Shown in pieces: positions 9,807 through 20,456 of a stretch of 64,000 bases of DNA. The translations under genes were made by a program, and so were the position numbers. Source of the DNA: Galdieria partita (taxonomy: Eukaryota > Rhodophyta > Bangiophyceae > Galdieriales > Galdieriaceae); NCBI GenBank assembly GCA_025991245.1, contig BQMJ01000009.1:62001-126000 (forward strand), read 5' to 3'. Below the pieces are notes generated by a model. It did no database searches. It was not told the DNA's origin and was given only the letters and a program-made list of their open reading frames with translations. Numbering within the stretch: position 1 is the stretch's first letter; each line of letters opens with the position of its first letter.

Positions 9807-11480
9807 ATGGAGGGCATAACTGAGTTCCAACAAGCTGCTGAACCCAAGAATGAAGATTATGACTCAACAGAACTTCAGAAGGAAGGAGGTATAACTGACT
9901 TGGACGATGAATACCTTACTGAAGAGGAAAGACTTCACCCTTGGCGTCAAACCCGCACCTTTTATTGGTCCGTGGTGGTTGCCTCAGTAGCCGTTCTTTT
10001 CTATGGTATTGACATTACCGCGATAAGTGGTGCACAAGTTGGCTATATTCCTCATTTCGGGTTAGAAAATCGAACATATCACCAGGGAGTTATGGTATCT
10101 TGCATTTACTTTGGCTGTTTTGTGGGTGTTTTTATTGCTCTTTTTACAAATACATACTTTGGAAGAAGATTTACTATATCTTTAGCTTCTTTTATTTCCA
10201 CTGGTGCCTGCATTTGGGAGGCAGTCTCTCCTTCATGGCAAGTTTTTATTCCTGGACGTATCATTCTCGGGTTTTCCTATGGCATGATTGGTGAGACCGC
10301 ACCTGTTTATTTGGCAGAAATGTCTCCTGCAAGTATTCGTGGAGCTATTGTTTCTCTATATCAACAAGTTGTGACTATTGGAATCTTTCTTGCGTATCTC
10401 TGCAACCTTATCTTTGTCTGGGTCAATTATCAGAATGTTGGTTGGCGTATTATGATTGGATTTCCTATGGTGCCTTCTGTTATTGAACTCTTCCTTATTT
10501 GGACGGTTCCAGAGTCTCCTAGGTGGCTCATTAAGAGGAAGAAATATGAAGAAGCCAAGAGAAATCTGTACAAGTTACGTCTTACGGCGGAAACTGCAGA
10601 AAGAGACTTTCTACGAATTAAGAAGGGTGTAGAGGAAGATGAAATTTTACAAAAGGGGAAGAATTTGTTGGTAGAGATTATACGTGTTCCATATATCAGA
10701 AGAGCTCTTTTGATTGGAATCATGGAAATGCTTTTCCAACAAATGAGTGGTATGAATGTATTTATGAACTATATCGATGAAGTATTTGAGGAGAACATCA
10801 ATATGGGAGCAAGAACTTCAGTCGCTGTCAGTTTGTTCCCAGGATTTGTCAATATGGTAGCTACTGTGATTGTTTACTTTACTATTGATCGTTATGGAAG
10901 GAGAACTTTGCAGTTGGTTACTTTTCCTGTTATGTTTCTTATGTTGTTGATGGTCCTGTTTTCATTCTATGGAGACAAGAAAGTGAATTTAGCATTCTTC
11001 ATTATTGGAGTTGTCTTCTTCATTGTTGCTTACAGTCCTGGAGCTGGACCTGTCCCTTGGACTTTTTGTGCTGAAGTATTTCCAACTTACGTACGTGCAG
11101 CAGGTACTACAGTGACTACATTCTTCGTGAATGCTTTTAACTTTGCACTTTCCTTCTCTTGGCCGTCTATGAAGGCTGCATGGGGACCACAAGGAGGCTT
11201 TGGATTCTATGCTGGGTTTAACTTTCTTGGAATTGTGATGCAATTCTTGTTCCTGCCAGAAACCAAGGGCTTTACCTTGGAACAAATGAGAGTAGTATTT
11301 GAGGAAGGATTGTTTACCATTGCTGCTTATCATTGTCGTGCTGGATGGAGATCTTTTCGCAAGTTATTGGGACTTTCAGTACCAGATACGCCTCTCGTTT
11401 CTCCTTATGACAAGGCATTTGCTATTGATCGTGCTAAAAGAGAGGAAGAGATGATGCATGCTGGTGAAGTTTCCAAGTAG
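9807..11480 (+). CDS. MFS sugar/polyol transporter (SP family)
   Basis: A single-exon 557-residue major-facilitator protein of the sugar porter family, expected to be a plasma-membrane H+-coupled importer of hexoses, pentoses or polyols. Typical signatures are FGRRFTISLAS after TM2, PVYLAEMSPASIRG with QQVVTIGIF, VPESPRWLIKRKK before the central loop, DRYGRRTLQLV, and PETKGFTLEQM after the last helix. About twelve hydrophobic segments can be followed. The N-terminal ~50 residues are acidic and cytosolic. The substrate cannot be read from sequence. Galdieria is known for a large set of such carriers supporting heterotrophic growth, which fits. A possible poly(A) signal AATAAA lies at 11552-11557. 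Confidence 0.92.
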   Translation: MEGITEFQQAAEPKNEDYDSTELQKEGGITDLDDEYLTEEERLHPWRQTRTFYWSVVVASVAVLFYGIDITAISGAQVGYIPHFGLENRTYHQGVMVSCIYFGCFVGVFIALFTNTYFGRRFTISLASFISTGACIWEAVSPSWQVFIPGRIILGFSYGMIGETAPVYLAEMSPASIRGAIVSLYQQVVTIGIFLAYLCNLIFVWVNYQNVGWRIMIGFPMVPSVIELFLIWTVPESPRWLIKRKKYEEAKRNLYKLRLTAETAERDFLRIKKGVEEDEILQKGKNLLVEIIRVPYIRRALLIGIMEMLFQQMSGMNVFMNYIDEVFEENINMGARTSVAVSLFPGFVNMVATVIVYFTIDRYGRRTLQLVTFPVMFLMLLMVLFSFYGDKKVNLAFFIIGVVFFIVAYSPGAGPVPWTFCAEVFPTYVRAAGTTVTTFFVNAFNFALSFSWPSMKAAWGPQGGFGFYAGFNFLGIVMQFLFLPETKGFTLEQMRVVFEEGLFTIAAYHCRAGWRSFRKLLGLSVPDTPLVSPYDKAFAIDRAKREEEMMHAGEVSK

Positions 11481-11860
11481 TGGCTGGTTTGTTATGATTT
11501 TAAAAGAGAGATATGATTTATGTTGTTTGCCTCTTGCTTGAATTACTGACGAATAAAAGTTTATGAAAATACTTTCGGAAGACATTATTGTTTCGTATTT
11601 TAAATTTTGTCTTGTTCACTCAGTTTAGAAGAGGTAGAGCCACTTACATGGTCAATGTTGGAGTATATTTATTTCTGATATGAAACGGTGAGAATGCTGA
11701 AGAAGAATAAAGCCAACCAATGAGAACAACGTGGAGGCAACGTATTAGAAGAAAAAATGCTCCATTGCATTTTTCCAAAAAACGGGCAAATCAAGTTGAT
11801 GACTCCATCGTGTATGGTTGATTTGTGCATATTTCATTTTTGGATATTGTATTGTGAACA
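11481..11860. other. Intergenic region before the tyrosine-rich secreted protein gene
   Basis: A 380-bp gap holding the 3' end of the transporter transcript (AATAAA at 11552-11557) and presumably the promoter of the next gene. No further feature is recognised. Confidence 0.5.
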
Positions 11861-12187
11861 ATGAGCATGCAAAGACTTCATTTGTTTGTGGTGTTGGTAC
11901 TATCATGTTTAGTTGTGTTTGCCATGGGATCTCCCATCATGGCAAAACAAAGATGGTATCCTTCTTATTCTACCTACTCTAGCTATCCTTCTTATTCCTA
12001 TCCGGTGTATCCTTCCTATTCTTATCCGGTGTATCCAACAGTACAACCTTATGTCTATCCAACAGTGCAGCCGTATCCAACTTATACGCCTTATTATTCA
12101 TCCAGTTATTCAACTTATACACAAAACAGTGGATTCTATTTCCCAAATTATTCGGGACCAGTCCAAATCTATCCTCTGTTCTCATGA
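11861..12187 (+). CDS. Small secreted Tyr/Pro/Ser-rich repeat protein, unknown family
   Basis: A 108-residue protein that I do not recognise. It begins with a clear signal peptide (LHLFVVLVLSCLVVFAMG, likely cleaved near residue 23). Almost all of the rest is low-complexity sequence built on Tyr, Pro, Ser, Thr and Val, with 21 tyrosines. Visible repeats are a tandem YPSYSYPV unit (PSYSYPVYPSYSYPVYP) and two YPTVQPY units, then PYYSSSYSTYTQ. There is no cysteine in the mature part and almost no charge. This composition resembles structural wall or adhesive proteins whose tyrosines can be cross-linked, but that is inference from composition only. The frame is intronless and the start is the first ATG. 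A GTAAGT just after the stop (12193-12198) hints at a possible 3' UTR intron. Confidence 0.75.
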   Translation: MSMQRLHLFVVLVLSCLVVFAMGSPIMAKQRWYPSYSTYSSYPSYSYPVYPSYSYPVYPTVQPYVYPTVQPYPTYTPYYSSSYSTYTQNSGFYFPNYSGPVQIYPLFS

Positions 12188-12373
12188 TAAATGGTAAGTC
12201 TACAATGATATTCCAATTCACTTCTTATAAGTATCATTTGCAACTATATAGAAGATATAAATAATCGTTGAGTTGGTTTTCTCTATTTTCGACTATATTG
12301 GGTTTGTTGTGCGTTGTTTTGATAAAATTTTCTGTTTTTTTGGATTTGCATTCTTCTGCTGTAGCAAATAATC

Positions 12374-13880
12374 ATGCATTCACTGGAGGCATTGATTGTC
12401 GAACTTTATGATAAACAAGTGATTCAAGTGGGTTCTTTTAAACTCAAATCTGGAATTACTTCTCCTATATATATTGACTTGCGTGTCACTATATCTTATC
12501 CTTCTTTGTTGCGTCGAGTAGTTTCTTGTTTACAAGACATTTGCCGTTCACTTTCATATGATATTTTATGTGGTGTTCCCTATACTGCTTTACCTTTTGC
12601 TACTTTGTTAAGTGTCGAAAATGGAATTCCAATGGTTTGATTTGTTATTCATTTTTCTCCTTTGTTTACTTGAGAGTTAGGTGATGAGAAGAAAGGAAGT
12701 GAAAGATTATGGTACCAAGAAAGCTATTGAAGGTGTCTTTCAACCCAATCAAGTTTGTTTGATTATAGAGGATCTGATTACTTCTGGTTCGAGTGTTTTA
12801 GAAACGTTGGGACCTCTAGTCAAAGAAGGACTATTGGTGAAGGACGTAGTAGTTCTGTTAGACAGAGAGCAAGGAGGAGAGGACAATTTGGCAAAACATA
12901 ACATTCGACTTCATTCGGTATTGAAGATGACGGATATTTTAGAAACTTTGAAACATTCTGGTCGATTATCAGCTGAACAAGTGGATGAGTTGTATCATTA
13001 TTTTCGCTCTACTCCAATATCGAGTTCTTTGCCTCCATCAGCTATCAAAAGTGGATACAAAGTGCATCAGCTTTCCTTTGAACAACGTCTTCCATTGATT
13101 CGAAACAAAGTTGGTCGTCGGCTATTGGAGATTGTATTGAAGAAACAGTCGAATCTTATAGTTGCTGCGGTAAGTCTTTGTTTTTGTAATTTGACAAGCT
13201 CATTCTTTTATTAGGATGTAACAACCAGTCAAGAATTGTTATCCATTGCCGATGAAGTGGGTCCACAAATATGCGTTCTAAAGACACATGCAGATATTAT
13301 TCAAGATTGGACGGATAGCGTATCGGAGCAACTCGTTCATTTAGCCAAATTACATCATTTTTTAATATTTGAAGACCGAAAGTTTGCAGATATTGGCAAT
13401 ACAGTAGAGTTACAATTGACTGGCGGTATATTTCATATTGCACATTGGGCAGATATAGTCAATGCACATATCATTGCTGGTCCTGGAACTATTGAAGCTT
13501 TAAGTCGGTCAGCTGAACATTGTGGTGTTTTGTTATTAGCACAAATGAGTAGCAAAGGAAGCTTGACAGTACCAGAATATACTCAAAAGGCACTAGAAAT
13601 GGCTAAACAATATGAAGATGCTGTCTTTGGTTTTATTTCATTGGGTTGTATTGGAGAGCCAAACTTTCTTTATTTCACTCCTGGAGTCCATTTACAAGAA
13701 CGAGGTGACTCTTTAGGTCAACAATATACAGATCCTGAAACAGTTATTGCTGTTCAAGGAAGTGATATGGCTATTGTAGGAAGAGGAATTATTCAATCTT
13801 CTGATAGACGTAAAGCAGCATCCACTTATAGAAAAGCCTGTTGGGATGCTTATTTACAACGACTTGGAGATGATAAATAA
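12374..13880 (+). CDS. UMP synthase (orotate phosphoribosyltransferase-OMP decarboxylase)
   Basis: A bifunctional enzyme for the last two steps of de novo pyrimidine synthesis, orotate to OMP to UMP. Three exons (12374-12634, 12681-13169, 13215-13880) give 471 residues. The N-terminal OPRT half (to about residue 200) has KLKSGITSPIYIDLR, MRRKEVKDYGTKKAIEG and the PRPP loop CLIIEDLITSGSSVLET. The C-terminal decarboxylase half has the catalytic FLIFEDRKFADIGNT (Asp-Lys-Asp site), VNAHIIAGPG, LLLAQMSSKGSL and AIVGRGI. The fusion order OPRT then ODC is the same as in plants and animals. Both introns are short (46 and 45 nt) with GT-AG ends, and the second falls at the domain border (LIVAA-DVTTSQ). 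Confidence 0.95.
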
Positions 13881-14076
13881 CAATTCATTCTTCGACCCTC
13901 GTTGTGATTGTTTGCACTATATCTTGTAGTGGATTGTTAACATGTTTCTATACAACTATCATTTATCCAATATCTCAACTTGTAAACACGTTGGATGTGC
14001 TGTATATTATCTCAACTATCATAGCAACAACCACCACTTCAAGTCAAACACTGTATGGAAGAAACCCAACTGGAGA

Positions 14077-14773
14077 ATGGTCAAAAGTCACGACAACTCG
14101 GAGAAGATTCAAACCTTTTGGAATAATCTATTCTCCAGATTTTCCAAGATGGGAAATGAACTATTGGGTAAAAAGGTGTACAATAGAGAAGAAAAGGTAA
14201 GTCTTGTGGTATAATTGCTGAGTAGTGCAAATGGCTTTCAACGTTGCCTAGTCTCTGCATGAGGGTTACCTAACCTCTTTAGACTTTGAAGAACAAGAAG
14301 AAGATAGATGGATATTATCGTCTAGGATAGTATGTAATCCTGAATCTCTGCTTTCAGCTGTGAGTTGCTTCCTGTCTTTTCTTCATATCTTGCTTTATTG
14401 ATAGATAACCAGAGACAAATTATTCACAAGTTTTTGCAAGAGAGTCGTTCCAAAGACTATCCAAAGAGATTGTCTTCTATTTCTTGTCATGAGGATCCAG
14501 TAAGTAATATGTTTCATAAAGTTGCGAATGGGATAATGTGCCTAGGATGTTCCAGGAGTATTTATATTGGTTGAAGTTTTCCAAACACAGTTAGCAATGG
14601 TAGAATATCAAAAGGAGAATCTTTATCAAAGTTTTCTTCGTCAACTTCAACCTTTGATGAAGGAACCTTTAGGAATTCACTTGAGTAGAGAAAGAAATGG
14701 AAAGATCTTATCATCTTTATATCCCTATGGACCTGGTGGCGAAGGTGGACGGGATGATATGGTTTATCGATAA
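14077..14773 (+). CDS. Unrecognised protein, four exons
   Basis: A gene I cannot assign. Exons at 14077-14196, 14252-14359, 14413-14499 and 14546-14773 join in one frame to 180 residues. The junctions are forced: intron 2 (14360-14412) must use the acceptor AACCAG rather than the nearer TTGATAG to keep the frame. The protein has an amphipathic start (KIQTFWNNLFSRFSKMGNELLGKK), a middle with RWILSSRIVCNPESLLSA and DVPGVFILVEVFQTQLAMVEYQ, and a Gly-rich C-terminus (YGPGGEGGRDDMVYR). Alternative starts are an upstream ATG at 13942 (225 residues) and MGNELLG at 14149. It lies 19 nt upstream of COQ4 on the same strand. No function is claimed. Confidence 0.6.
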
Positions 14774-14792
14774 ACAATAAAGCAAACACCTT

Positions 14793-15517
14793 ATGACTTT
14801 TCAAAGACTTAGTTTCTTAGGACGTTCCATTCTTACTATTGGAGCTTCAATTATGGCACTTGAAAACCCCAGTAGAGCGGATTTGGTAGCCACAGTAGGA
14901 GAATTGACAGGAGAAGAGGCGTTGAAAAGACTTCGAAGTAGACTTTTAAGTTCTTCTCAAGGGAAGGAAATATTGAAACGACGTCCAAGAATAGAAGAAA
15001 CGAGTATTTGTCGAGAGAAACTAAAGCGCTTGGAACCACAAACTTTTGGTTATCGTTATGAAGAGTTTCTTACTTTCCATCGATTTTCTCCTTCCGAACG
15101 TCCTCTAGTACGCTTTATTGAGGATGAAGAGTTGGCATATATTATGCAAGTAAGTAAAATAACAAGTTAGAATATATAGTGTGTGTTGATGTGTTTGTTT
15201 CCTAGCGATATCGTGAAGTGCATGACTTTTGGCACGTTTTGTTAGAAATTCCTCCAACTGTCCAAGGTGAAGTTATACTCAAGTGGTTTGAAGGTTTTCA
15301 TACTCGTCTTCCTTTTTGCTTTTTGGCAGGATGCAGTGGGCCTTTTCTGTTATCTCTCAAACAACAAGTGAAACTAGTACAACAAGATATTCCTTGGGCT
15401 TTCCATACTGCAACAAGTTGTGTAGACTTGTTGGCTGTTGAATATGAGAAGCTTTTGGTTGAGGACTTGTCACAAGTACAAACACAGTTGGGCTTGGTAG
15501 CTTATCCAAGTCTTTGA
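14793..15517 (+). CDS. COQ4: Ubiquinone biosynthesis protein COQ4
   Basis: COQ4 is a mitochondrial matrix protein of the coenzyme Q synthesis complex, recently linked to oxidative decarboxylation of the ring. Two exons (14793-15149, 15206-15517) give 222 residues. The diagnostic zinc motif HDxxHx11E is present as VHDFWHVLLEIPPTVQGEV, right after the intron. Other family blocks are RPRIEETSICREKLKRLEPQTFG, FIEDEELAYIMQRYREV and KWFEGFHTRLP. The short N-terminus (MTFQRLSFLGRSILTIGASIM) is basic/hydrophobic and suits mitochondrial import. Frataxin, also mitochondrial, follows on the same strand 54 nt downstream. Confidence 0.93.
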
Positions 15518-15571
15518 TGGCAACACACATTGTTGATTCATAATATTTTGGGGTAAACTGATCAAGAAGCA

Positions 15572-16063
15572 ATGATCACTAAACTATTCTGCTATGATTC
15601 AGTTGCCAAACGATATTCGAATAGTCTTATACGTTCCTTTTCAAGTGGTATACTTCAATCCAAACAAAAGTTTAGTACAAATACTTTGTCATCTCCACAA
15701 CAAGCCACAGCAGAGAACTGGTCGGAACAAGACTATATTCTCCAAGCAGACAAGACTTTAGAAGACCTTTATGACTGTTTAGCAGAACAAGGATATGAGA
15801 AAGTACCCAATTTTGATGTTGAGCTATCACAAGGGGTATTAACTTTCAAGTTAGACGAGAACCGTACTTATGTATTGAACACTCAAAGACCTAATCGTCA
15901 GTTATGGCTTTCATCGCCGTTCAGTGGTCCGTGGAGGTTTTCTTGGAATTTTACTCAACGAGAGTGGAAATCTACAAGAACAGGAATACAGCTTCGAACA
16001 TTGTTGAACGAAGAATTGAAAGGATTGGTAGGAATCCATATTCCTCCGGAAGAAGTATCCTAG
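15572..16063 (+). CDS. Frataxin
   Basis: Frataxin is the mitochondrial activator of the NFS1-ISCU iron-sulfur cluster assembly complex. It is a single exon of 163 residues. The CyaY/frataxin fold begins near residue 50 with an acidic helix (ADKTLEDLYDCLAEQGYEKVPNFDVE) and continues with the sheet signature GVLTFKL, YVLNTQRPNRQLWLSSPFSGPWRF and a C-terminal helix (LRTLLNEELKGLVG). The N-terminal ~50 residues are rich in Ser, Arg and Lys without acids in the first 40 apart from one Asp, as in a mitochondrial presequence. The NxRxxxxLWLSSPxSGP strand is nearly invariant in the family, so the call is secure. Confidence 0.95.
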   Translation: MITKLFCYDSVAKRYSNSLIRSFSSGILQSKQKFSTNTLSSPQQATAENWSEQDYILQADKTLEDLYDCLAEQGYEKVPNFDVELSQGVLTFKLDENRTYVLNTQRPNRQLWLSSPFSGPWRFSWNFTQREWKSTRTGIQLRTLLNEELKGLVGIHIPPEEVS

Positions 16064-16146
16064 AAGACTTTGTGATGTAGACACTATAGAGAGAGAGAGA
16101 GAGATTGCTACTTGAAAAGAGACCTTATTCTCTTCATATTGAGTTG

Positions 16147-18391
16147 TTATTCATCAATTGTTGGAGTTTCCTTATAGTGAGTATAATATCGCTGTTGTAA
16201 TTCGATACCTTTTCTTATTGCTAGTCGAACATCGATTCTCATTGACATATCGTGAATATATCTTATCAAGTCATCAAAATCCATTTGTTCTCTTATCATT
16301 CGTTCTCTATGTAGCACAAGTAAGCCTGCTGCTATAAACAAGTTAAGGTCTCTCTTTGCAAATGTTTCACAGAAGAGTATCTATTTTCAAAGTTAAAAGA
16401 AAGAATCGATAACGAGATGATTCCTTACATCCCATAATTTCAATACATCTTCTAATACGAATTCTCTTTTAAACAATACCAGCAACCAACGAAAACAAAA
16501 GAGATATTCTGGACTTTTAGATTCTAACAAGTTGGCCAAATGAGAATCAAAAACTTGCACAATATGTTTTAGCTTTGCCAATTGATTGGACATTCCATGT
16601 TGGTCGATACAGAAATTGGATTGGATGCGTTGCATAAGACCACAAAAACACCAGAATATGAATACTTCTTGTTCTTCTTCCATTCGTTGATCTTTTGTCT
16701 CGGAAGAATAAAAAACAAACAGAATAGGAGATAATATATCACTCATTCCCTTTTCACAAGTCAATATCCACTTTGTTTCATATAGGGCCATCACATTACC
16801 TGACAATATCCAATATCAAAGTTATAAAATGAGTAAGTTAATAATATTTCCTTCATCTTATGAGTAGCCATGCTATCGTTGTCTTCATAAATAGAAATAT
16901 TTCGGTCCGTACGAATAACATCCTTTTCAATCAAGTCTCTTCTTTCACGAAAGGCTCGAAATTGCAATTCCTGTCCAACACAAGTATTCAAAACAATAAA
17001 TAAATGTATTGATGGAATATTATGATTACCTGTTCAGGAAGTATATTTTGCCACTGACTTTTTAATAATCGATATTGTCTCGTCTTTTCATTCAATATAA
17101 CTTGTCGTTGTTTTCTATCACTATTCCATGGAAATAACTGCAATAAATAAGGCTATATATATATATCATTTAATAAGAAATGATATTTTGTGCAAAAAGA
17201 CTTACCCAAACTTGTCTTCTCACAAGGCAACAATGACAAGTGGATCGAAAGACAATATATTCCAATAGAGTTGGATAAACAATTCTCCCTTCTTCATCTT
17301 GATAAGAAGACAAAGTATCCAAAGTAAGTGGAAAAAAGTTTTCCATTTCATCTTTCAGAAATTCTGGCAAGTCTTCTTCTTTATCCAATGTTCGAACAGC
17401 ATAAGATATTTGCTACACAATATCTTTAGAAACTATGATGAACATTTATACATCTTCTTACCTCTTCTTCCAACAAAGACTCATTCATCATATCCAAAGG
17501 CCAATTACACTTTTGCAATTTTTCCAAACTCAATTCCGAAAACTCATTTCTAGACATGAATGTGCGACCCATCTTCTCAAATAACTCGTCTCTTGCTTCT
17601 CTAGTGATTCGTGCTATATTAGCTAAACGTTCTGCAATTTCCATAGGAAATAAAAAACGTGACTTTGACTTGAAAGAATATCGATTCTCAGAGAATTCTT
17701 TACTCTCCTCCTTATCCGATAGAATATGAACGTATTCTTGTGGCATATCACCAACGGTAGAAGCTTCATTAGGTAGAGGTTCCAACCATGCCTGTTCTTT
17801 ACGAATGAAACAACTAGCTTGGAATTTCTCAGAAGATGAATAAGGTTGGAAGAGAAACTGGTCTTGCAATAGAGAAAGGAGAGATTTTTGAGTTTCCATA
17901 TCTCGAAAGCGAAAAATAGGACCTCGAGTGCCATCCTTTAAAATAAACTCCGAATCATTTCCGTTCACTATGCACGCCAATAAACTTTGAATACGAACGA
18001 CTAGTGTGTATTCCAATTCTATCCAGTCTTCCCATTTATACTTGGCTAGTTTGTTAGATAAGTACACGTCAGGACTAAATAGTAGAAAAGAACAATCATC
18101 AGCAGAAAGACAAGCCAAAAATCCTGTCCACCAACGACAAGTACTTGAATCACTATTGACAGGTATTTTACAGTGTTCCGCAGTTGCATTTCCCAAGTTG
18201 AACTGAACAGACTTGACAAATAATAATATTCTAGTAGAGTGAGTGTTATCATGGTCTTCTAATAAACTGGAATGTGGAGAATCCTCCTCATCCTTGTGAA
18301 TATCAGTTACAGGACTAGTCATCGCCAAATCAAGAAATGAATGGAAATATGTGAACATTTGTATTTCTATGCAAGTCTTAAGATATTCCAT
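16147..18391 (-). CDS. TBC-domain Rab GTPase-activating protein (TBC1D15/Gyp7-like)
   Basis: TBC proteins switch off Rab GTPases with a dual-finger mechanism. Six exons (18391-17462, 17412-17206, 17137-17030, 16970-16800, 16749-16429, 16380-16147) give 656 residues. The C-terminal TBC domain shows VRRQVWLFPW, the arginine-finger motif IEKDVIRTDR (IxxDxxRT) and, across an intron, the glutamine-finger motif FDIGYCQGMSDILSPI. Further helices follow (FWCFCGLMQRIQSNF, FCFRWLLVLFKREF). The N-terminal ~300 residues are divergent, as in TBC1D15/Gyp7, where they bind lipids or adaptors. Both catalytic residues are intact. It converges on frataxin, with a (GA)n run in the 83-bp gap (about 16087-16103). 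Confidence 0.9.
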
Positions 18392-18453
18392 TTTCTTCTT
18401 ATAAAAAGTATTAGACCCGAAAACATTATTTCTTTATAATAAACAATACACTT

Positions 18454-19124
18454 TTAACAAATTTCAGATGAAAACTGGCCATTGTCAGGTTTCCATACAT
18501 CCGATTTGCAAAGAGGACATAAACTACGTCTCATCAACCATAGAATAATACAACAACTATGAAAACAATGTAGACAAGGAAGAACTCTTAACCTTTCTCC
18601 AATACAAAATGATTCCAAACAAATGGAACAATCAGGTTGCTTATGGATAATATTACCAATTTCAGTTCTGTCATTTGACTGATAAGAGTCGCACGGATTA
18701 GTTTCTCTCTTTTCATCAAATATGACGAGATGACCTGAATTGGAATAAAGAGGATAGAGATTCAAGTCACTCAACTCTGACTTGTCCTTGGATATTGTTT
18801 CTTTGGTTGAGTTCCCCTCGATAAAAGGAGGCTTCATTTCTAGTTGATAAACAACTTCAGGTGCTATCTTATCCAAATCTATTAAAAACTTTTGATAGCT
18901 TTGTTTAGGTTTGGATGGATTATTGGAAGTGTGGATATCTCCATTCGTAGCTGGCTCATTCGTCAGAGGACCTCTTCTACACTGTCTCGAAAGTAACACA
19001 ATCATAAATACAACAACAACTGCAACTCCAGCAATAATCCAACCACCTTCATTCTATATATAAATCAATATATTGCTTTAGTCGATATATCTTTTCTACT
19101 TACCGCTAGAAAAGAGTTTACCAT
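18454..19124 (-). CDS. Membrane-anchored RING-H2 E3 ubiquitin ligase (ATL-like)
   Basis: A 206-residue protein in two exons, a tiny first exon of 21 nt (19124-19104) and 19053-18454. Right after the first seven residues comes one transmembrane helix (GWIIAGVAVVVVFMIVLL), then a basic stop-transfer patch. The C-terminus holds a RING-H2 finger: CSICLESF, then PCLHCFHSCCIILWL and CPLCKSD, matching C-x2-C ... C-x-H-x2-H-x2-C ... C-x2-C. This layout (N-terminal helix, C-terminal RING-H2) is that of plant ATL ligases. Substrates are unknown. The start codon lies 62 bp from that of the divergent coiled-coil membrane protein. Confidence 0.85.
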
Positions 19125-19186
19125 GGAGTCACAAGTCGACTAGACACGTCAATTTCCTTAATTTGTCCTTTTTTCAAAAAGAAAAA

Positions 19187-20389
19187 ATGAAAGTGCGCCA
19201 TTGGAGTGGGAACAACAAGTGTTTGGCTTTATTTCTTTTATTTTGTGTTTTATACATCGGTTTGGCTGAAGATGATCCAGAAACTCTTCAACTAAGAGAA
19301 CAGTCCTTTTTACAACAATTGAAAGATGTAGACAAGGAAGCCATAGAATATAAAAGAGAAATTCAACTGTTGAAAGAAGAAGAGAAGAAAGTCGAAGCTG
19401 AATACAAAAAGTTGAAGCAAGCAAGAGATTGGGAGCTCAAAAAGATGCAAGAAAAGGAGAAACAAGTAGAGCAATTACAACAGTCTACCAATCAGAAACA
19501 GCAAGTGGTAGATTCTCTGGTGGAAAGAATTGACGAAAACAAGAGAGAGATTGAAAAACTGGAAAAGCAACTGGAAGAGTTGACAGACGACAAGGAGTAT
19601 TTAGAGCATCGCTATTATTCGCCATCACTTGCAGAAGTGTTGGATGAACTGAGCACCAAATGGGATCCCTTATCGCGCAATATGTATGTGAAAGCTAAGA
19701 CAAAGTTGCTTCCTGTAGTTCTCAATTATAACGAAAAAGCAAAAATCTATCGACAAAAATGGTCACGAGAGTTTACACAGACTTCTAGATGGGCCTCTTT
19801 TTTAATGTCATGTTTTATTTATGGTTGTATCACTACAGTTATTTTTCTATTGATAATGATTATGAGAAGAATTGGAAGACGTCTGAGCATTCAAAAGTTA
19901 CTCTTTTTATCAGACGTAACCTTTACTGTTTTCTGGTTGATCATTTTGTTTGCCTCGGCTATATTTTGGACCGATGGCTTTCAAGCATTGGCGGAAAACA
20001 ATGAGGTCTTGTTCCTTCTATTGCAATTGTCCTTGTTCACTTGTTACTCAGGAATGATAGCGTTGCGTGTATTTCTATTTGCAATGTCCTTATCTTGGCA
20101 GGTGCTTTGGGAACTTTTCATAATATTGGTGATATGTCAACATTACTATATACATTTGTGGCAACCTTCCATGACCGATCACCCATTTACAGCAACTTGG
20201 AAAAGTTATTTGTTCTATTATTTAACATTTCAACTATTGACGTGGTTCAAAGCTGCCAAGTTTGGATTGGTGCCTAGTCTCTCTACTCTTCGAATACGTG
20301 GACTAGCCTTTGTATGGAGAAGAGGAAAGAATCGACTGTTTTTGGAACCTGACTTAACAAAACAACCATTCATAGTGAAATATGCTTAA
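19187..20389 (+). CDS. Signal-peptide, coiled-coil, multi-pass membrane protein, unknown
   Basis: A single-exon protein of 400 residues with no family I can name. It starts with a signal peptide or anchor (CLALFLLFCVLYIGLA), followed by about 120 residues of strongly charged coiled coil rich in Glu, Lys and Gln. After a short loop (RYYSPSLAEVLDEL) come several hydrophobic helices (FLMSCFIYGCITTVIFLLIMIM; VTFTVFWLIILFASAIFW; VLFLLLQLSLFTCYSGMIAL; WELFIILVICQHYYIHLW; YLFYYLTFQLLTWF) and a basic tail. The architecture of luminal coiled coil plus a membrane bundle recalls TMEM120 and other ER or envelope proteins, but I see no diagnostic motif. The start is the first ATG. Confidence 0.75.
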   Translation: MKVRHWSGNNKCLALFLLFCVLYIGLAEDDPETLQLREQSFLQQLKDVDKEAIEYKREIQLLKEEEKKVEAEYKKLKQARDWELKKMQEKEKQVEQLQQSTNQKQQVVDSLVERIDENKREIEKLEKQLEELTDDKEYLEHRYYSPSLAEVLDELSTKWDPLSRNMYVKAKTKLLPVVLNYNEKAKIYRQKWSREFTQTSRWASFLMSCFIYGCITTVIFLLIMIMRRIGRRLSIQKLLFLSDVTFTVFWLIILFASAIFWTDGFQALAENNEVLFLLLQLSLFTCYSGMIALRVFLFAMSLSWQVLWELFIILVICQHYYIHLWQPSMTDHPFTATWKSYLFYYLTFQLLTWFKAAKFGLVPSLSTLRIRGLAFVWRRGKNRLFLEPDLTKQPFIVKYA

Positions 20390-20456
20390 CAACACAAGTT
20401 GCATCATTTTAATCACAAACAAACCAACATCACAAAATATAAAGTGTTGGGTATTT

